43,606 nucleotides of DNA from an uncultured Collinsella sp. (GCA_900546115.1 URBQ01000025.1:1-43606); one strand, 5' to 3'. Counted from the stretch's first letter, positions 1 to 8,671 are shown. The notes: generated from the letters alone by a model not told the origin. A program made the numbers and translations.

Positions 1-21
1 TAATGTTACTGCAAGAGCCAT

Positions 22-1095
22 TTACGCCCATGCCGCCGCCAATGCCGCCGCCGCCTCGATTACGGGCACGGCGCGGGGGACGATGCAGGGATCGTGGCGG
101 CCGTGGACCGAGAGCTCGGCATTTTCCATGGCGTCCATGTCCACCGTCTGCTGCTCGCGGCCAATGGAGGGCGTCGGCTTTACGGCCATGCGCCACATGA
201 CGGGCGCGCCGGTCGAAATACCGCCCAGGATGCCGCCGGCGTTGTTGGACTCGACCTCGATCTCGCCGGTCTCGGCATCGATGCGATACGGATCGTTGTT
301 CTCGCTGCCGCGCATGGCGGCCACGGCAAAGCCCATGCCAAACTCCACGCCCCTTACGGCGGGAATGCCAAACGCGATCTGCGCGATGCGGTTCTCGATG
401 CCGTCGAACATGGGGTCGCCGATGCCTGCGGGAAGCCCGTAAATGCCGCACTCCACGATGCCGCCGATGCTGTCGAGTTCGTCACGCGCGGCTAGGATTT
501 CCTCGCGCATGCGGCCGGCTGCGGCGGCATCAATGCACGGCAGATCGTTCGTAAGGATCGCCTTGCGGTCGGCCTCGCGATAGACTATGTCGTCCATCGG
601 CAGGTCGGAGATGCCGCCGATCTGCGCCACATGCGCCATCACTTTAATGCCGCGGGCCTCGAGCGCCTGCAGCGCAATGCCGCCGGCGATGCACAGGGGT
701 GCCGTCAGGCGGCCGGAGAAATGCCCGCCACCGGCGACATCGTGCATGTTGTGATACTTCACGCGCGCAGGGAAGTCCGCATGTCCCGGACGGGGCTTGC
801 GGCGCAGCTCGGAGTAATCCTTGGAGCGCGTGTTGGTGTTCTCGATAATCGCAGCGATGGGCGCGCCGGTGGTATGTCCATCGACCACACCGGCGATGAT
901 ATGCGCGGCGTCGGCCTCGCGGCGCTTGGTCGCGGTCTCGTCGCGACCGGGGGCGCGACGGTCCAAAAAGGCCTGCAGCTGCTCCTGATCCACGGCAATA
1001 CCAGCGGGGATGCCGTCGAGCGAGCAACCGATAGCGGGGGAATGCGACTGGCCGAAGATGCTCAGGTGCAATACGTTGCCAAAGGTCGAGGACAT
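22..1095 (-). CDS. aroC: Chorismate synthase
   Basis: Last step of the shikimate pathway: converts 5-enolpyruvylshikimate-3-phosphate to chorismate with reduced FMN. The 357-residue protein is full length. It opens with the family N-terminus (FGNVLHLSIFGQSHSPAIG), carries the central GGGHFSGRLTAPL block that corresponds to the FMN/substrate site, and ends with the conserved RHDPCIVPRAVPV segment. The ATG lies one base after the aroA stop, and its ribosome site (CGAGGAGG-like) is inside the last codons of aroA, so translation is probably coupled. It is the last gene of the aro operon visible here; anything further downstream is outside the window. The identification is very secure. Confidence 0.97.
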   Translation of the reverse strand: MSSTFGNVLHLSIFGQSHSPAIGCSLDGIPAGIAVDQEQLQAFLDRRAPGRDETATKRREADAAHIIAGVVDGHTTGAPIAAIIENTNTRSKDYSELRRKPRPGHADFPARVKYHNMHDVAGGGHFSGRLTAPLCIAGGIALQALEARGIKVMAHVAQIGGISDLPMDDIVYREADRKAILTNDLPCIDAAAAGRMREEILAARDELDSIGGIVECGIYGLPAGIGDPMFDGIENRIAQIAFGIPAVRGVEFGMGFAVAAMRGSENNDPYRIDAETGEIEVESNNAGGILGGISTGAPVMWRMAVKPTPSIGREQQTVDMDAMENAELSVHGRHDPCIVPRAVPVIEAAAALAAAWA

Positions 1096-1096
1096 G

Positions 1097-2416
1097 CTAT
1101 TCCTCCTCGAGCGTGGCCTTGCCGCCCAGCAGACGGTAGTGGTCGAAGAAATCGGGATAGGATTTGTTGACTGCCTCGGCGCCGTGGATCACAACTTCGC
1201 CGGTGGCACGGCTCGCGGCGATAGCGGCCATCATGGCGATGCGATGGTCGTTGTGCGAATCGACCTCGCCGCCGGTAAAGGCATCGACACCCTTGATGAT
1301 GAGGTCGTCGCCGGCAATGCGCACCTGTGCGCCCAGCGCGGTGAGCTCGCGGGTGGTGGTGACCAAGCGATCGGATTCTTTGATGCGCAGGCGGGCGCAG
1401 TCGCGGATGAACGTACGCCCCTGCGCCAGCGATGCCACGGCAGAGATGACGGGCACCAGGTCGGGAATATCGTGGGCGCTCATCTCGAAGCCGGCGAGCT
1501 TGTCGGACTGCACGGTGGCGGCGTTAGTGGAACGCACGATGCGGGCGCCAAAGCGCGAAAGCGCGGCGAGCACGTTGCGGTCGCCCTGCGCGGAGCTCAG
1601 CGATACGCCTTCCACGGTGATGGGGTCGGAGCCGATGGCGCCGGCGCACAGCCAAAAGGCCGCATTGGACCAATCGCCCTCGACGGCCACGCTGCCGGGC
1701 GTGCGGTACGAGCCGCTGTTTACGCGGAAGTTTGTGACCTCGGGCTTGTCATTCTTGGCGGGGATGCGCTCGACGTTGACCTCGACGCCGAAGGCCTTCA
1801 TGGCCTGAATCGTCAGGTTGATGTAGGGGCGGCTCTCGATGAGTCCGGTCACCTGCACGCAGGAGGGCTGGGACAGCAGCGGGGCCGCCAACAGCAGGCC
1901 CGAGATGTACTGCGAGCTCACATTGCCCGGCAGCGCAAAGGTTCCCGGGCGCATGCGGCCGCTCGTCTTGAGCGGAAAGCCGCCCAGACCCTGCAGGTCG
2001 CAGCCGGCGGCGATGATCTCGTCCGAGAGCGGGGAGAGGGGGCGGGCGCCCAGACGGCCCTGGCCCACAAAGGTGGCCTCTGCTCCCAGCGCGCAAGCGA
2101 CGGGCAGCATAAAGCGCAGCGTGGAGCCGCTCTCTCCACAGTCGAGCGTGCCGCCGGCAAGGGCCTTGAGCAGGCCAAATTCAACGCTTTTCATGGTTGG
2201 ATGGACCTGGAAGCCATCCTCGACGGTCTCGATGCGGGCACCCAGCGCCGTAAGGCAGCGCACCGTGGCCTCGATGTCGGCGCAGGTGGTATTGCAGGCG
2301 ACGTGCGTTTCACCGTTGGCGAGCGCGGCGCAGATGATCAGGCGGTGCGCCATCGACTTGGACGCGATGGCGGGAACAGTGCCCTTGAGCGGGGACGGGG
2401 TGATGCGGGCTAGCAT
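1097..2416 (-). CDS. aroA: 3-phosphoshikimate 1-carboxyvinyltransferase (EPSP synthase)
   Basis: Transfers the enolpyruvyl group of PEP to shikimate-3-phosphate. The 439-residue protein shows both inverse alpha/beta domains. Visible motifs are the N-terminal KSMAHRLIICAALA, the substrate-loop sequence CGESGSTLRFMLP (about residues 94-106), and RIKESDRL, which corresponds to the RxKExDR active-site signature. The C-terminus has DHRIAMMAAI. The PEP-loop motif is the E-S-G-S-T-L-R variant instead of N-A-G-T-A-M-R of enterobacterial class I enzymes. The start ATG overlaps the end of aroB by seven bases (ATGCTAG), which indicates tight translational coupling. Confidence 0.97.
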   Translation of the reverse strand: MLARITPSPLKGTVPAIASKSMAHRLIICAALANGETHVACNTTCADIEATVRCLTALGARIETVEDGFQVHPTMKSVEFGLLKALAGGTLDCGESGSTLRFMLPVACALGAEATFVGQGRLGARPLSPLSDEIIAAGCDLQGLGGFPLKTSGRMRPGTFALPGNVSSQYISGLLLAAPLLSQPSCVQVTGLIESRPYINLTIQAMKAFGVEVNVERIPAKNDKPEVTNFRVNSGSYRTPGSVAVEGDWSNAAFWLCAGAIGSDPITVEGVSLSSAQGDRNVLAALSRFGARIVRSTNAATVQSDKLAGFEMSAHDIPDLVPVISAVASLAQGRTFIRDCARLRIKESDRLVTTTRELTALGAQVRIAGDDLIIKGVDAFTGGEVDSHNDHRIAMMAAIAASRATGEVVIHGAEAVNKSYPDFFDHYRLLGGKATLEEE

Positions 2417-3516
2417 GCGGAAGCGTCTCCCTTCTGGCCGAGGCCCTCGGCAATTAAATCGTGGAAGGTGGAAAGCGGCGTGCGGTCGATGCTGCAGCGT
2501 CCAATGCCGTGCGGAATCACCAGGTCGATCGTGTCACCGGTGCGTTTTTTGTCGTGCAGCGCCTCGGCAAAGACGGCTTCGGCCGAAAGCTCGCAGCGAG
2601 TCTTGAGACCATGACGGGCGCAGAGCTCCTCGATGCGGCCGGGCAGCTCGGCGTCGCAAATGCCATGCAGGGCTGCGGCGCGCGTGATGATGCCCATGCC
2701 GATCGACACGCAGTTGCCGTGTCCGAGCTCAAAGTGCTCGCAGGCCTCGACGGCGTGCCCGGCGCTATGTCCAAAATTGAGGAGCTTACGCTGGTTGGTT
2801 TCGCGCTCGTCGGCGACGACCACGGCGCGCTTGATGTCGATATTGCGGGCGATGATGAGCGCTACGCGGGCCACATCGCGGTTGAGCAGCTCCAGCGTGA
2901 GCGGGGTCTTCTCCAGTTCGGCGAAAAGCTCCGGGTCGGCGATCACGGCGTGCTTGACGACCTCGCCGCAGCCATCGGCGAACTGCTCGGGCGTGAGGGT
3001 GGCCAGGCACCCCACGTCGGCGATAACCACGCTCGGCTGCCAAAAGGCGCCGGCCAGGTTCTTGCCGGCAGCCAGGTCTATGGCGGTCTTGCCGCCCACC
3101 GACGAATCCACCATGGCGAGCAGGCTCGTCGGGATCTGCACAAACTTGCAGCCGCGCATGTAGGTGGCGGCCACAAAGCCCGCCATGTCGCCCACGACAC
3201 CGCCGCCGAGTGCCACGATCACGTCGGAGCGCGAAAGCTCGCGCTCGGCCACAAACTTCAAAATGGCAACGTAGGTCTCAGCGCGCTTATGGGCCTCGCC
3301 GGCCTCGAAGGTGCAGATGCTCACCTCGTAGCCTGACGCCTCCAGGCTCTGCTTAACGGGCATCTGGTAGAGCGGGCCCACGTTGGTGTCCGTCACGATG
3401 ACGGCCTTGGTGCCGCCGGCGGTGGCGCGCACGAGCGGCCCCGCCTGCTCCAGCAAAAACGTGCCAACATGCACCTGGTAGGGGCGTGCAGTGTCGATAT
3501 CGATGGTAATCGCCAT
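2410..3516 (-). CDS. aroB: 3-dehydroquinate synthase
   Basis: Cyclises DAHP to 3-dehydroquinate using NAD+ and a divalent metal, the second shikimate step. The 368-residue length is normal. The NAD-binding block VIVALGGGVVGDMAGFVA and the PTSLLAMVDSSVGGKTAID loop are intact. The metal ligands expected in the family are present as Glu in GEVVKHAVI, His in NFGHSAGHA and His in ELGHGN. The ribosome site AAAGGA lies about 10 bases before the ATG. It sits 36 bases after tyrA and overlaps aroA, so it is in the middle of the operon. Confidence 0.97.
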   Translation of the reverse strand: MAITIDIDTARPYQVHVGTFLLEQAGPLVRATAGGTKAVIVTDTNVGPLYQMPVKQSLEASGYEVSICTFEAGEAHKRAETYVAILKFVAERELSRSDVIVALGGGVVGDMAGFVAATYMRGCKFVQIPTSLLAMVDSSVGGKTAIDLAAGKNLAGAFWQPSVVIADVGCLATLTPEQFADGCGEVVKHAVIADPELFAELEKTPLTLELLNRDVARVALIIARNIDIKRAVVVADERETNQRKLLNFGHSAGHAVEACEHFELGHGNCVSIGMGIITRAAALHGICDAELPGRIEELCARHGLKTRCELSAEAVFAEALHDKKRTGDTIDLVIPHGIGRCSIDRTPLSTFHDLIAEGLGQKGDASAC

Positions 3517-3552
3517 AAGCTTCGGTCCTTTCGACCTGGCGTGATGGGTTGT

Positions 3553-4467
3553 CTAGTGGGAGGCCTCGTCGTCGAGTGCGCGCTTAATGCGGTCGCCCTC
3601 GGCAAGGAGATTCTCCAGATAGCGCTGGTCGCGGTCCTTGAGCGCGCGGCTGTAGGCGCCAAGCGATTCGATCAGATGGTCGATCTCGAAGGCGAGCGCG
3701 TCGGCGTCGTCGATCATGAGCTCGGACCACATTTGCGGGTTGAGGTGCGCCACGCGGGTGAGATCGCGGTAGCTACCGGCCGAAAAGCCGTGGTGGACCT
3801 GGGCAGTGGGGCTTTTGACGTAGGCGTTGGATACCACGTGCGCAAGCTGGCTCGTGAAGGCGATGACACGGTCGTGCTCGGCGGCGCTGGTCACGCTGAA
3901 CTTGCCAAAGCCCAAGGGGCGCACCATCTCGCGCACCTGGCCCAAAAGCTCCAGCTTGAGCGCATCGTCCACCGCGGGCGGTACGAGCACGAGCGGGGCG
4001 CCCTGGAACAGGTCGGCGCGGGAGTGCGCATAGCCCGAGTACTGCGTGCCCGCCATGGGGTGCGCACCCACAAAGTAAAAGCCGTGCTCGCGGGCAAGCT
4101 CAAAGGCGCGCTCGCACACGATACCCTTGACGCCCACCGTGTCGATCACCACGGGGCCCATGATGGCCTCGGTATCGGTGGCGTCGGCGAGTGCCTGGGC
4201 GTGCGCCTCTAGCCACTCGATGCAGGCTTCGGGGTAGCAAGCCAGGACGATGATGTCGCATTCGCCGAGCGTCTCGTCGTTGAGCTCACCGGCAACGGTG
4301 CCCATGCTGGCGGCCGTCATGACATCGTCATCGGTATCCCAGGCCAGCACGCGGACGCCCGCCTGCGCATAGCCGCGGGCAAAGCTGCCGCCGATGAGGC
4401 CAAGGCCGACGATACCGGCACACTTGGGGCCGCCCTGGTTAACGCGCGCGTTTCTCACTGTACCCAT
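3553..4467 (-). CDS. tyrA: Prephenate (or arogenate) dehydrogenase
   Basis: Oxidative decarboxylation of prephenate or arogenate on the way to tyrosine. The 304-residue protein starts with a Rossmann fold (GIVGLGLIGGSFARGYAQ, near residues 18-35) and shows the conserved GAHPMAGTQYSGYAHS substrate-site block. The C-terminal helical dimerisation domain follows, but there is no ACT domain, so feedback inhibition, if any, must work differently. The start codon is three bases past the aroF stop, with a TGGAG ribosome site overlapping the end of aroF. Sequence alone does not separate prephenate from arogenate or NAD from NADP specificity. Confidence 0.93.
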   Translation of the reverse strand: MGTVRNARVNQGGPKCAGIVGLGLIGGSFARGYAQAGVRVLAWDTDDDVMTAASMGTVAGELNDETLGECDIIVLACYPEACIEWLEAHAQALADATDTEAIMGPVVIDTVGVKGIVCERAFELAREHGFYFVGAHPMAGTQYSGYAHSRADLFQGAPLVLVPPAVDDALKLELLGQVREMVRPLGFGKFSVTSAAEHDRVIAFTSQLAHVVSNAYVKSPTAQVHHGFSAGSYRDLTRVAHLNPQMWSELMIDDADALAFEIDHLIESLGAYSRALKDRDQRYLENLLAEGDRIKRALDDEASH

Positions 4468-4470
4468 GGG

Positions 4471-5493
4471 CTACTCCATGGTCTCTTGGCAGACAACCTC
4501 GCGGATGGCTCGGATGCGGCGCATGGTGTCGTCGAACTGATCAGGGGTGAGGGCCTGGGCGCCGTCGGACCAGGCGCGGCTCGGCTCGTCGTGGACCTCG
4601 ATCTCCAGGCCGTTGGCGCCGCAGGCGGTCGCGGCGAGAGCCATGGGCTCAACGTAGCGGGTGTAGCCGGTGGCGTGGCTGGGGTCGGCGACGACGGGCA
4701 GGTGCGACAGGTGGTGCAGCACCGGCACGGCGTTGAGGTCGAATGTGTTGCGGGTGCGGGTCTCGAAGGTGCGGATGCCGCGCTCGCACAGGATGACGTT
4801 GTCGTTGCCCTCGCTCATGATGTACTCGGCGGCCATGAGCAGCTCATCGATCGTGCCGGACATGCTGCGCTTAAGCAAGATTGGAGTCTTGGTCTTGCCG
4901 ACCTCTTTGAGCAGAGGGAAGTTCTGGGCGTTGCGGGCGCCGATCTGCATGACGTCGATCTTCTTGTCCAGGAAGACCTGCACGTCGCGTGGGTCCATGA
5001 TCTCGGTGACGATCGGCATGTCGAGCTCGGCAGACGCCTCGCACAGCAGGTCCAGACCGGCGGGGCCCATGCCCTGGTAGGCGTACGGGGAAGTGCGGGG
5101 CTTGTAGGCACCGCCGCGCAGCATCGTGGCACCGGCGGCCTTCACGCGGCGGGCGATGCGGATGAGGTTCTCGCCCTCGACGGAGCACGGGCCGGCGATG
5201 ACCTGGAACTGATCGCCGCCGATCTTGACGCCGTGGCCGCAGTCGATGACGGAGTCCTCGGGGTGGAACTTGCGGTTGGCGCGCTTGAACGGCTCGGAGA
5301 CGCGCTGCACGCGCTCGACGACATCCATGGACTCGAGCAGGAACGGGTCGATCTTGGTCGTATCGCCCACCAGGCCGATGATCGTCTCATTCTCGCCGCG
5401 CGAGACATCGGTCTTCAGGCCCTTTTTCTCAATCCAGCTGACGATATGGCTGACGGCCTCGTCGCTGGCGCTCTCTTTTAAAATTGCAATCAT
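4471..5493 (-). CDS. aroF: 3-deoxy-7-phosphoheptulonate (DAHP) synthase, type I-beta
   Basis: First committed step of aromatic synthesis: condenses PEP and erythrose-4-phosphate. The chosen ATG at 5491-5493 is preceded by GAGAGG. A longer in-frame ATG at 5541 would add 16 residues but lies inside a hairpin and has no ribosome site. The 340-residue protein has an N-terminal ferredoxin-like domain of roughly 70 residues (MIAILKES onwards), typical of the AroI-beta enzymes and able to act as a feedback module. A KDO8P/DAHP barrel follows with IAGPCSVEG, LRGGAYKPRTSPYAYQG and DPSHATG. It is the first gene of the operon and the natural control point. Confidence 0.96.
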   Translation of the reverse strand: MIAILKESASDEAVSHIVSWIEKKGLKTDVSRGENETIIGLVGDTTKIDPFLLESMDVVERVQRVSEPFKRANRKFHPEDSVIDCGHGVKIGGDQFQVIAGPCSVEGENLIRIARRVKAAGATMLRGGAYKPRTSPYAYQGMGPAGLDLLCEASAELDMPIVTEIMDPRDVQVFLDKKIDVMQIGARNAQNFPLLKEVGKTKTPILLKRSMSGTIDELLMAAEYIMSEGNDNVILCERGIRTFETRTRNTFDLNAVPVLHHLSHLPVVADPSHATGYTRYVEPMALAATACGANGLEIEVHDEPSRAWSDGAQALTPDQFDDTMRRIRAIREVVCQETME

Positions 5494-5503
5494 GGTGTGC
5501 CTC

Positions 5504-5566
5504 TCACCTCGATGGATAACCCTTGCAAAAACGGCCCGCATCGCGAGCCGTGTACATATGGTGCAT
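5504..5566 (-). promoter_or_regulatory. Leader of the aro operon with a possible 20-codon mini-ORF
   Basis: On the minus strand a TATAAA box (5572-5577, within TAGTATAAACT) would place the transcription start at about 5564-5566. No good -35 element is seen 16-18 bases upstream. An ATG sits exactly at this predicted start and opens a 20-codon frame (MHHMYTARDAG...) that stops at 5504-5506, eleven bases before the aroF start. It contains two Tyr and one Phe codon. It would be leaderless if real. The coding status is speculative; the leader itself is reasonably supported by its position ahead of aroF. Confidence 0.3.
5527..5551 (-). terminator. Terminator-like hairpin in the aroF leader (possible attenuator)
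   Basis: Read on the minus strand, ACGGCTCGC (5551-5543) pairs with GCGGGCCGT (5539-5531) over nine base pairs, with one G-T pair and a three-base loop, and is followed directly by a run of T ending at 5527. No minus-strand gene lies upstream for it to terminate, so the likely target is transcription entering aroF. The hexa- to heptamer ACGGCCC further upstream (about 5609-5615 on the minus strand) could pair with the 3' arm, but only if the transcript starts further upstream than the TATAAA box suggests. Confidence 0.55.
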
Positions 5567-5656
5567 GAGAGTTTATACTATCTGACTCGCTTTTGCCTTC
5601 TAAAGTGGGCCGTTGAGCCGCGTCTTCCTCGGAATTGCAAAGCTTTTTCTTTTATT

Positions 5657-5686
5657 TTGATAGCCCGTGGTGCACTTGGGTATAAT
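5657..5686 (+). promoter_or_regulatory. Promoter of tRNA-Arg
   Basis: TTGATA at 5657-5662 and a perfect TATAAT at 5681-5686 with an 18-base spacer. The -10 box ends 11 bases before the first tRNA base. An AT-rich stretch (5640-5657) immediately upstream could act as an UP element, as expected for a stable-RNA gene. Confidence 0.85.
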
Positions 5687-5697
5687 GCCAAACGTTG

Positions 5698-5774
5698 GCC
5701 CTATTAGCTCAGGGGATTAGAGCGTCTGCCTCCGGAGCAGAAGGCCGTTGGTTCGAATCCAACATGGGGCACCA
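5698..5774 (+). tRNA. tRNA-Arg, anticodon CCG
   Basis: A complete 77-base cloverleaf. The acceptor stem GCCCTAT pairs with ATGGGGC (one U-G pair), the D stem is GCTC/GAGC, and the anticodon stem TCTGC/GCAGA holds the loop CTCCGGA with anticodon CCG, which reads the arginine codon CGG. The T arm is GTTGG-TTCGAAT-CCAAC. The 3' CCA (5772-5774) is encoded. It is a single-gene unit with its own promoter and terminator. Confidence 0.97.
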
Positions 5775-5786
5775 TCGAACGTGAGA

Positions 5787-5819
5787 CCGTCCGAACCTCG
5801 CATGGTCCGGGCGGTTTTT
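5787..5819 (+). terminator. Intrinsic terminator of tRNA-Arg
   Basis: An 11-pair stem with one mismatch, CCGTCCGAACC (5787-5797) against GGTCCGGGCGG (5804-5814), a six-base loop, and TTTTT immediately after. It ends the tRNA transcript 30 bases before the start of the ATPase gene. Confidence 0.9.
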
Positions 5820-5850
5820 CTTATACCGACGCGACGTGATGGGACGTGGT

Positions 5851-8568
5851 ATGGCAGCAACGGATATCGAGCGCGGACTCTCGACCGCCGAGGTCGAGGA
5901 GCGCATCGCCGCCGGTAAGATCAACCGCAACATGGAGCTCAAGACCAAGTCGGTCAAAGAGCTCATCATCGAGAACCTCTGCACGCTGTTCAATTTGATC
6001 AACGTGATTTTGGCGTTCCTAGTCATTTTGACCGGTTCGTTTAAGAATCTGACGTTCCTGTTCGTAGTGTTCCTCAATACTGCTATTGGCGTCATCCAGT
6101 CCATGCGTTCCAAGAAGATGGTCGATAAGCTCACGCTGCTGACCTCCAAGAAGGCCATTGCGGTGCGCGACGGCGCCGAGGTGGAGCTCGACCTGGACCA
6201 GATCGTGCTCGACGATATCATCCGCCTGGGGCGCGGCGACCAGATTCCCGCTGACGCCGTGGTGGTTTCGGGCGAGGCGCTCGTGAACGAGAGCCTGCTG
6301 ACGGGTGAGAGCGACCTCATTAAGAAACAGCCCGGTTCCGAGCTCATGAGCGGCAGCTTTATCGACTCGGGCCTGCTGCGCGCCCGCGTGATCCATGTCG
6401 GCGCCGACAACTACGTGGCCAAAATTAATAACGAGGCGAAGTACGTCAAAAAGGTCAATTCCGAGATCATGAACGTGCTTAACGCCATCGTGCGCTTTGC
6501 GAGCATCATCATGATCCCGCTCGGTTTGGCGTTGTTTGCCTCGAGCGTGAGCGAGCTGTGGGATGCCGCGGGAACCCCAGGCAATAGCGCGCTTTCGTGG
6601 TGCTTCTCCGAGCTGTTGGCTGGTCATGTGCCTTCGTCGGCGCTGCTGTCCACGGTGGGCGCCCTGCTGGGCATGATCCCGCAAGGCCTGGTGCTGCTGA
6701 CCTCGTCGGTGCTCGCCATCGCCACGGTGCGCCTGGCCCGCCGCAAGGTACTCGCGCAGCAGCTCTACTGCATTGAGACGCTCGCGCGCGTCGACGTGCT
6801 GTGCCTGGACAAGACGGGCACCATCACGTCGGGCCGCATGGAGGTCGAGGGTACCTATCCGCTGCCGGTCGAGGGTATGGGTGCGGGGGAGGGCGACGCC
6901 GCCGTTCCCGTCGATACCACGGTGCTCGATTTTGCGCTGGCTAACGTCGCACGTGCGACCTCGGCCGATGCCAACGAGACCTGTCAGGCGCTGCTCAACT
7001 ATTACGCCGACCGTCCGGTCGAGGTGTCCGAACCGCTGTCGGTCATTCCGTTCTCGTCTTCCAAAAAGTGGAGCGGCGCGTCGTTTGCACAGGGCTCATA
7101 TGTGATGGGTGCGGCGCAGTTTGTGCTCTCTGATCGTGCGTTTGCCCAGGTCGAGAACCGTGTCGCCGAGCTTGCCGATACCTGCCGCGTGCTCGTGGTG
7201 GCGCGCGTTGACGGCTTTACGCCCGATGGCGATATGGTGGGCGAGGCCGAGCCCGTGGGCTTTGTGACCATACGCGACGAGATCCGTACCTCGGCGGCCG
7301 AGACCATCGGCTACTTTAACGAGCAGGGCGTGACTCTCAACGTGATCAGTGGCGACGACCCGCGTACGGTGTCGTCGATCGCGCGCGTGGTGGGCGTGCC
7401 GGGGGCGGACACTTATGTGGACGCCACGACGCTCGATACGCCGGCCAAGCTCGATGCCGCAGTGGACCGCTACCATGTCTTTGGTCGTGTGACCCCGCAG
7501 CAGAAGCGCGAGCTCGTGCAGGCGCTCAAGCGCCGCGAGCACACCGTGGCCATGACAGGCGACGGCGTCAACGACGTGCTGGCGCTCAAGGAGGCCGACT
7601 GCTCCGTGGCCATGGCGGCCGGCTCCGATGCCGCGCGTAACGTGGCCGAGATCGTGCTCGTCGACAACGACTTTGCCTCGATGCCCGCCGTGGTGGCCGA
7701 GGGCCGTCGCTCCATCAACAACCTGCAGCGTTCGGCTTCGCTGTTCCTGACTAAGACGCTGTTCTCGATGGGCCTGGCGGCGCTGTGCATCGCACTGCCG
7801 CCGTACCCTTTCGAGCCGATTCAGATGACGCTCATCAACTTCTTCTGCATTGGCGCGCCGGGCTTTGTGTTGGGCCTGGAGCCCAACAATGCTCGCGTGA
7901 AGGGGTCGTTCCTGACGAACGTGCTCAAGCGGGCACTGCCGGCGTCGCTTGCGGTCATTTTGGCCGCGGCGCTCGATATCTTTGTGGCGCGCGTGTTCGG
8001 CTTTAACCAGCTCACGCTGTCTACGATGTGCCTACTTACGTCGTGCGCGGCGAGTGTCAGCCTGATCTGGCGTATCTCGCAGCCCCTCACGCCCTTACGT
8101 GTGGCGCTCTTTGTGTTTGTAGTTGCCGGCATCCTGACGGGCGTTATCGGATTCCCGAAGCTGCTGTCTATTGCCAACCTGTCGATGGGCCAGATGGTTA
8201 TCTTGGCTGTCATCGTGGTCATCACCTGCTCGGTGTTCTTTAAGCTCGCCACGATGATGGATTCGCTCAAGCCGCGTCGTCGTCATGCCGCAACTGGTTT
8301 TGGCCGCGGTGTGCGCGTCCGCTTGGGTCGCGGTGGCGGCAAGGTGAGCTCGACGGGTTCGACGGCCGAGCGTTTTGCCAAGCGCGTCGCCGCCGACATG
8401 GCGCAGCGCCGCGAAGCTCGCACCGTTCGTGAGGCCGAGGCCCGCGCACTCGAGGGCGTGGCCCAGGCCCAGCCCAAGAAAAAGAAGAGTACCGGAGTCA
8501 AGCGCTCCCGCGTGACCAAGTCCGCCCAAGGCATCAAAGTCTCGATGCCAAGCAAAAAGAAGAAATAA
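5851..8568 (+). CDS. P-type (HAD-IC, E1-E2) cation-transporting ATPase with basic C-terminal tail
   Basis: ATP-driven cation pump of the inner membrane. The ATG at 5851 is preferred because GGGA lies six bases before it; GTG 5836 and ATG 5839 have no ribosome site. With this start (905 residues) the actuator motif TGES is at 151-154, the phosphorylation site DKTGT starts at Asp320, and the hinge TGDGVND is at 569-575. The membrane helix before the catalytic domain carries IPQGL where many pumps have a PEGL-type motif. That sequence and the overall build resemble the CtpE/Ca2+-type branch, but the ion cannot be assigned. The last 100 residues or so, after the final membrane helix, are unusually rich in Arg and Lys and end in KKKK. 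No partner gene is nearby. Confidence 0.9.
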   Translation: MAATDIERGLSTAEVEERIAAGKINRNMELKTKSVKELIIENLCTLFNLINVILAFLVILTGSFKNLTFLFVVFLNTAIGVIQSMRSKKMVDKLTLLTSKKAIAVRDGAEVELDLDQIVLDDIIRLGRGDQIPADAVVVSGEALVNESLLTGESDLIKKQPGSELMSGSFIDSGLLRARVIHVGADNYVAKINNEAKYVKKVNSEIMNVLNAIVRFASIIMIPLGLALFASSVSELWDAAGTPGNSALSWCFSELLAGHVPSSALLSTVGALLGMIPQGLVLLTSSVLAIATVRLARRKVLAQQLYCIETLARVDVLCLDKTGTITSGRMEVEGTYPLPVEGMGAGEGDAAVPVDTTVLDFALANVARATSADANETCQALLNYYADRPVEVSEPLSVIPFSSSKKWSGASFAQGSYVMGAAQFVLSDRAFAQVENRVAELADTCRVLVVARVDGFTPDGDMVGEAEPVGFVTIRDEIRTSAAETIGYFNEQGVTLNVISGDDPRTVSSIARVVGVPGADTYVDATTLDTPAKLDAAVDRYHVFGRVTPQQKRELVQALKRREHTVAMTGDGVNDVLALKEADCSVAMAAGSDAARNVAEIVLVDNDFASMPAVVAEGRRSINNLQRSASLFLTKTLFSMGLAALCIALPPYPFEPIQMTLINFFCIGAPGFVLGLEPNNARVKGSFLTNVLKRALPASLAVILAAALDIFVARVFGFNQLTLSTMCLLTSCAASVSLIWRISQPLTPLRVALFVFVVAGILTGVIGFPKLLSIANLSMGQMVILAVIVVITCSVFFKLATMMDSLKPRRRHAATGFGRGVRVRLGRGGGKVSSTGSTAERFAKRVAADMAQRREARTVREAEARALEGVAQAQPKKKKSTGVKRSRVTKSAQGIKVSMPSKKKK

Positions 8569-8671
8569 CTACGCGCCCTGGCGATGTTGAATTGGTGCCT
8601 TGCTCCTGTGGGGCCGTGGCGATGTTATGCTCTAACCTCGATCGTTTGAATTGTTTCGAAAAGAGGATGCC

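Noticed and set aside
1010..2413. Plus-strand open frame of 467 codons opposite aroA
   Set aside because: aroA on the minus strand explains the region completely; the plus-strand product is Gly/Ala/Arg-rich noise.
5698..5850. tRNA-Arg as an attachment site of an integrated element
   Set aside because: No integrase gene, no repeated tRNA 3' end downstream, and the neighbour is a normal chromosomal ATPase gene.
8579..8626. Ten-base direct repeat TGGCGATGTT (8579-8588 and 8617-8626)
   Set aside because: Two copies of a decamer are too little to claim a target-site duplication or operator, and nothing resembling a mobile element lies between them.
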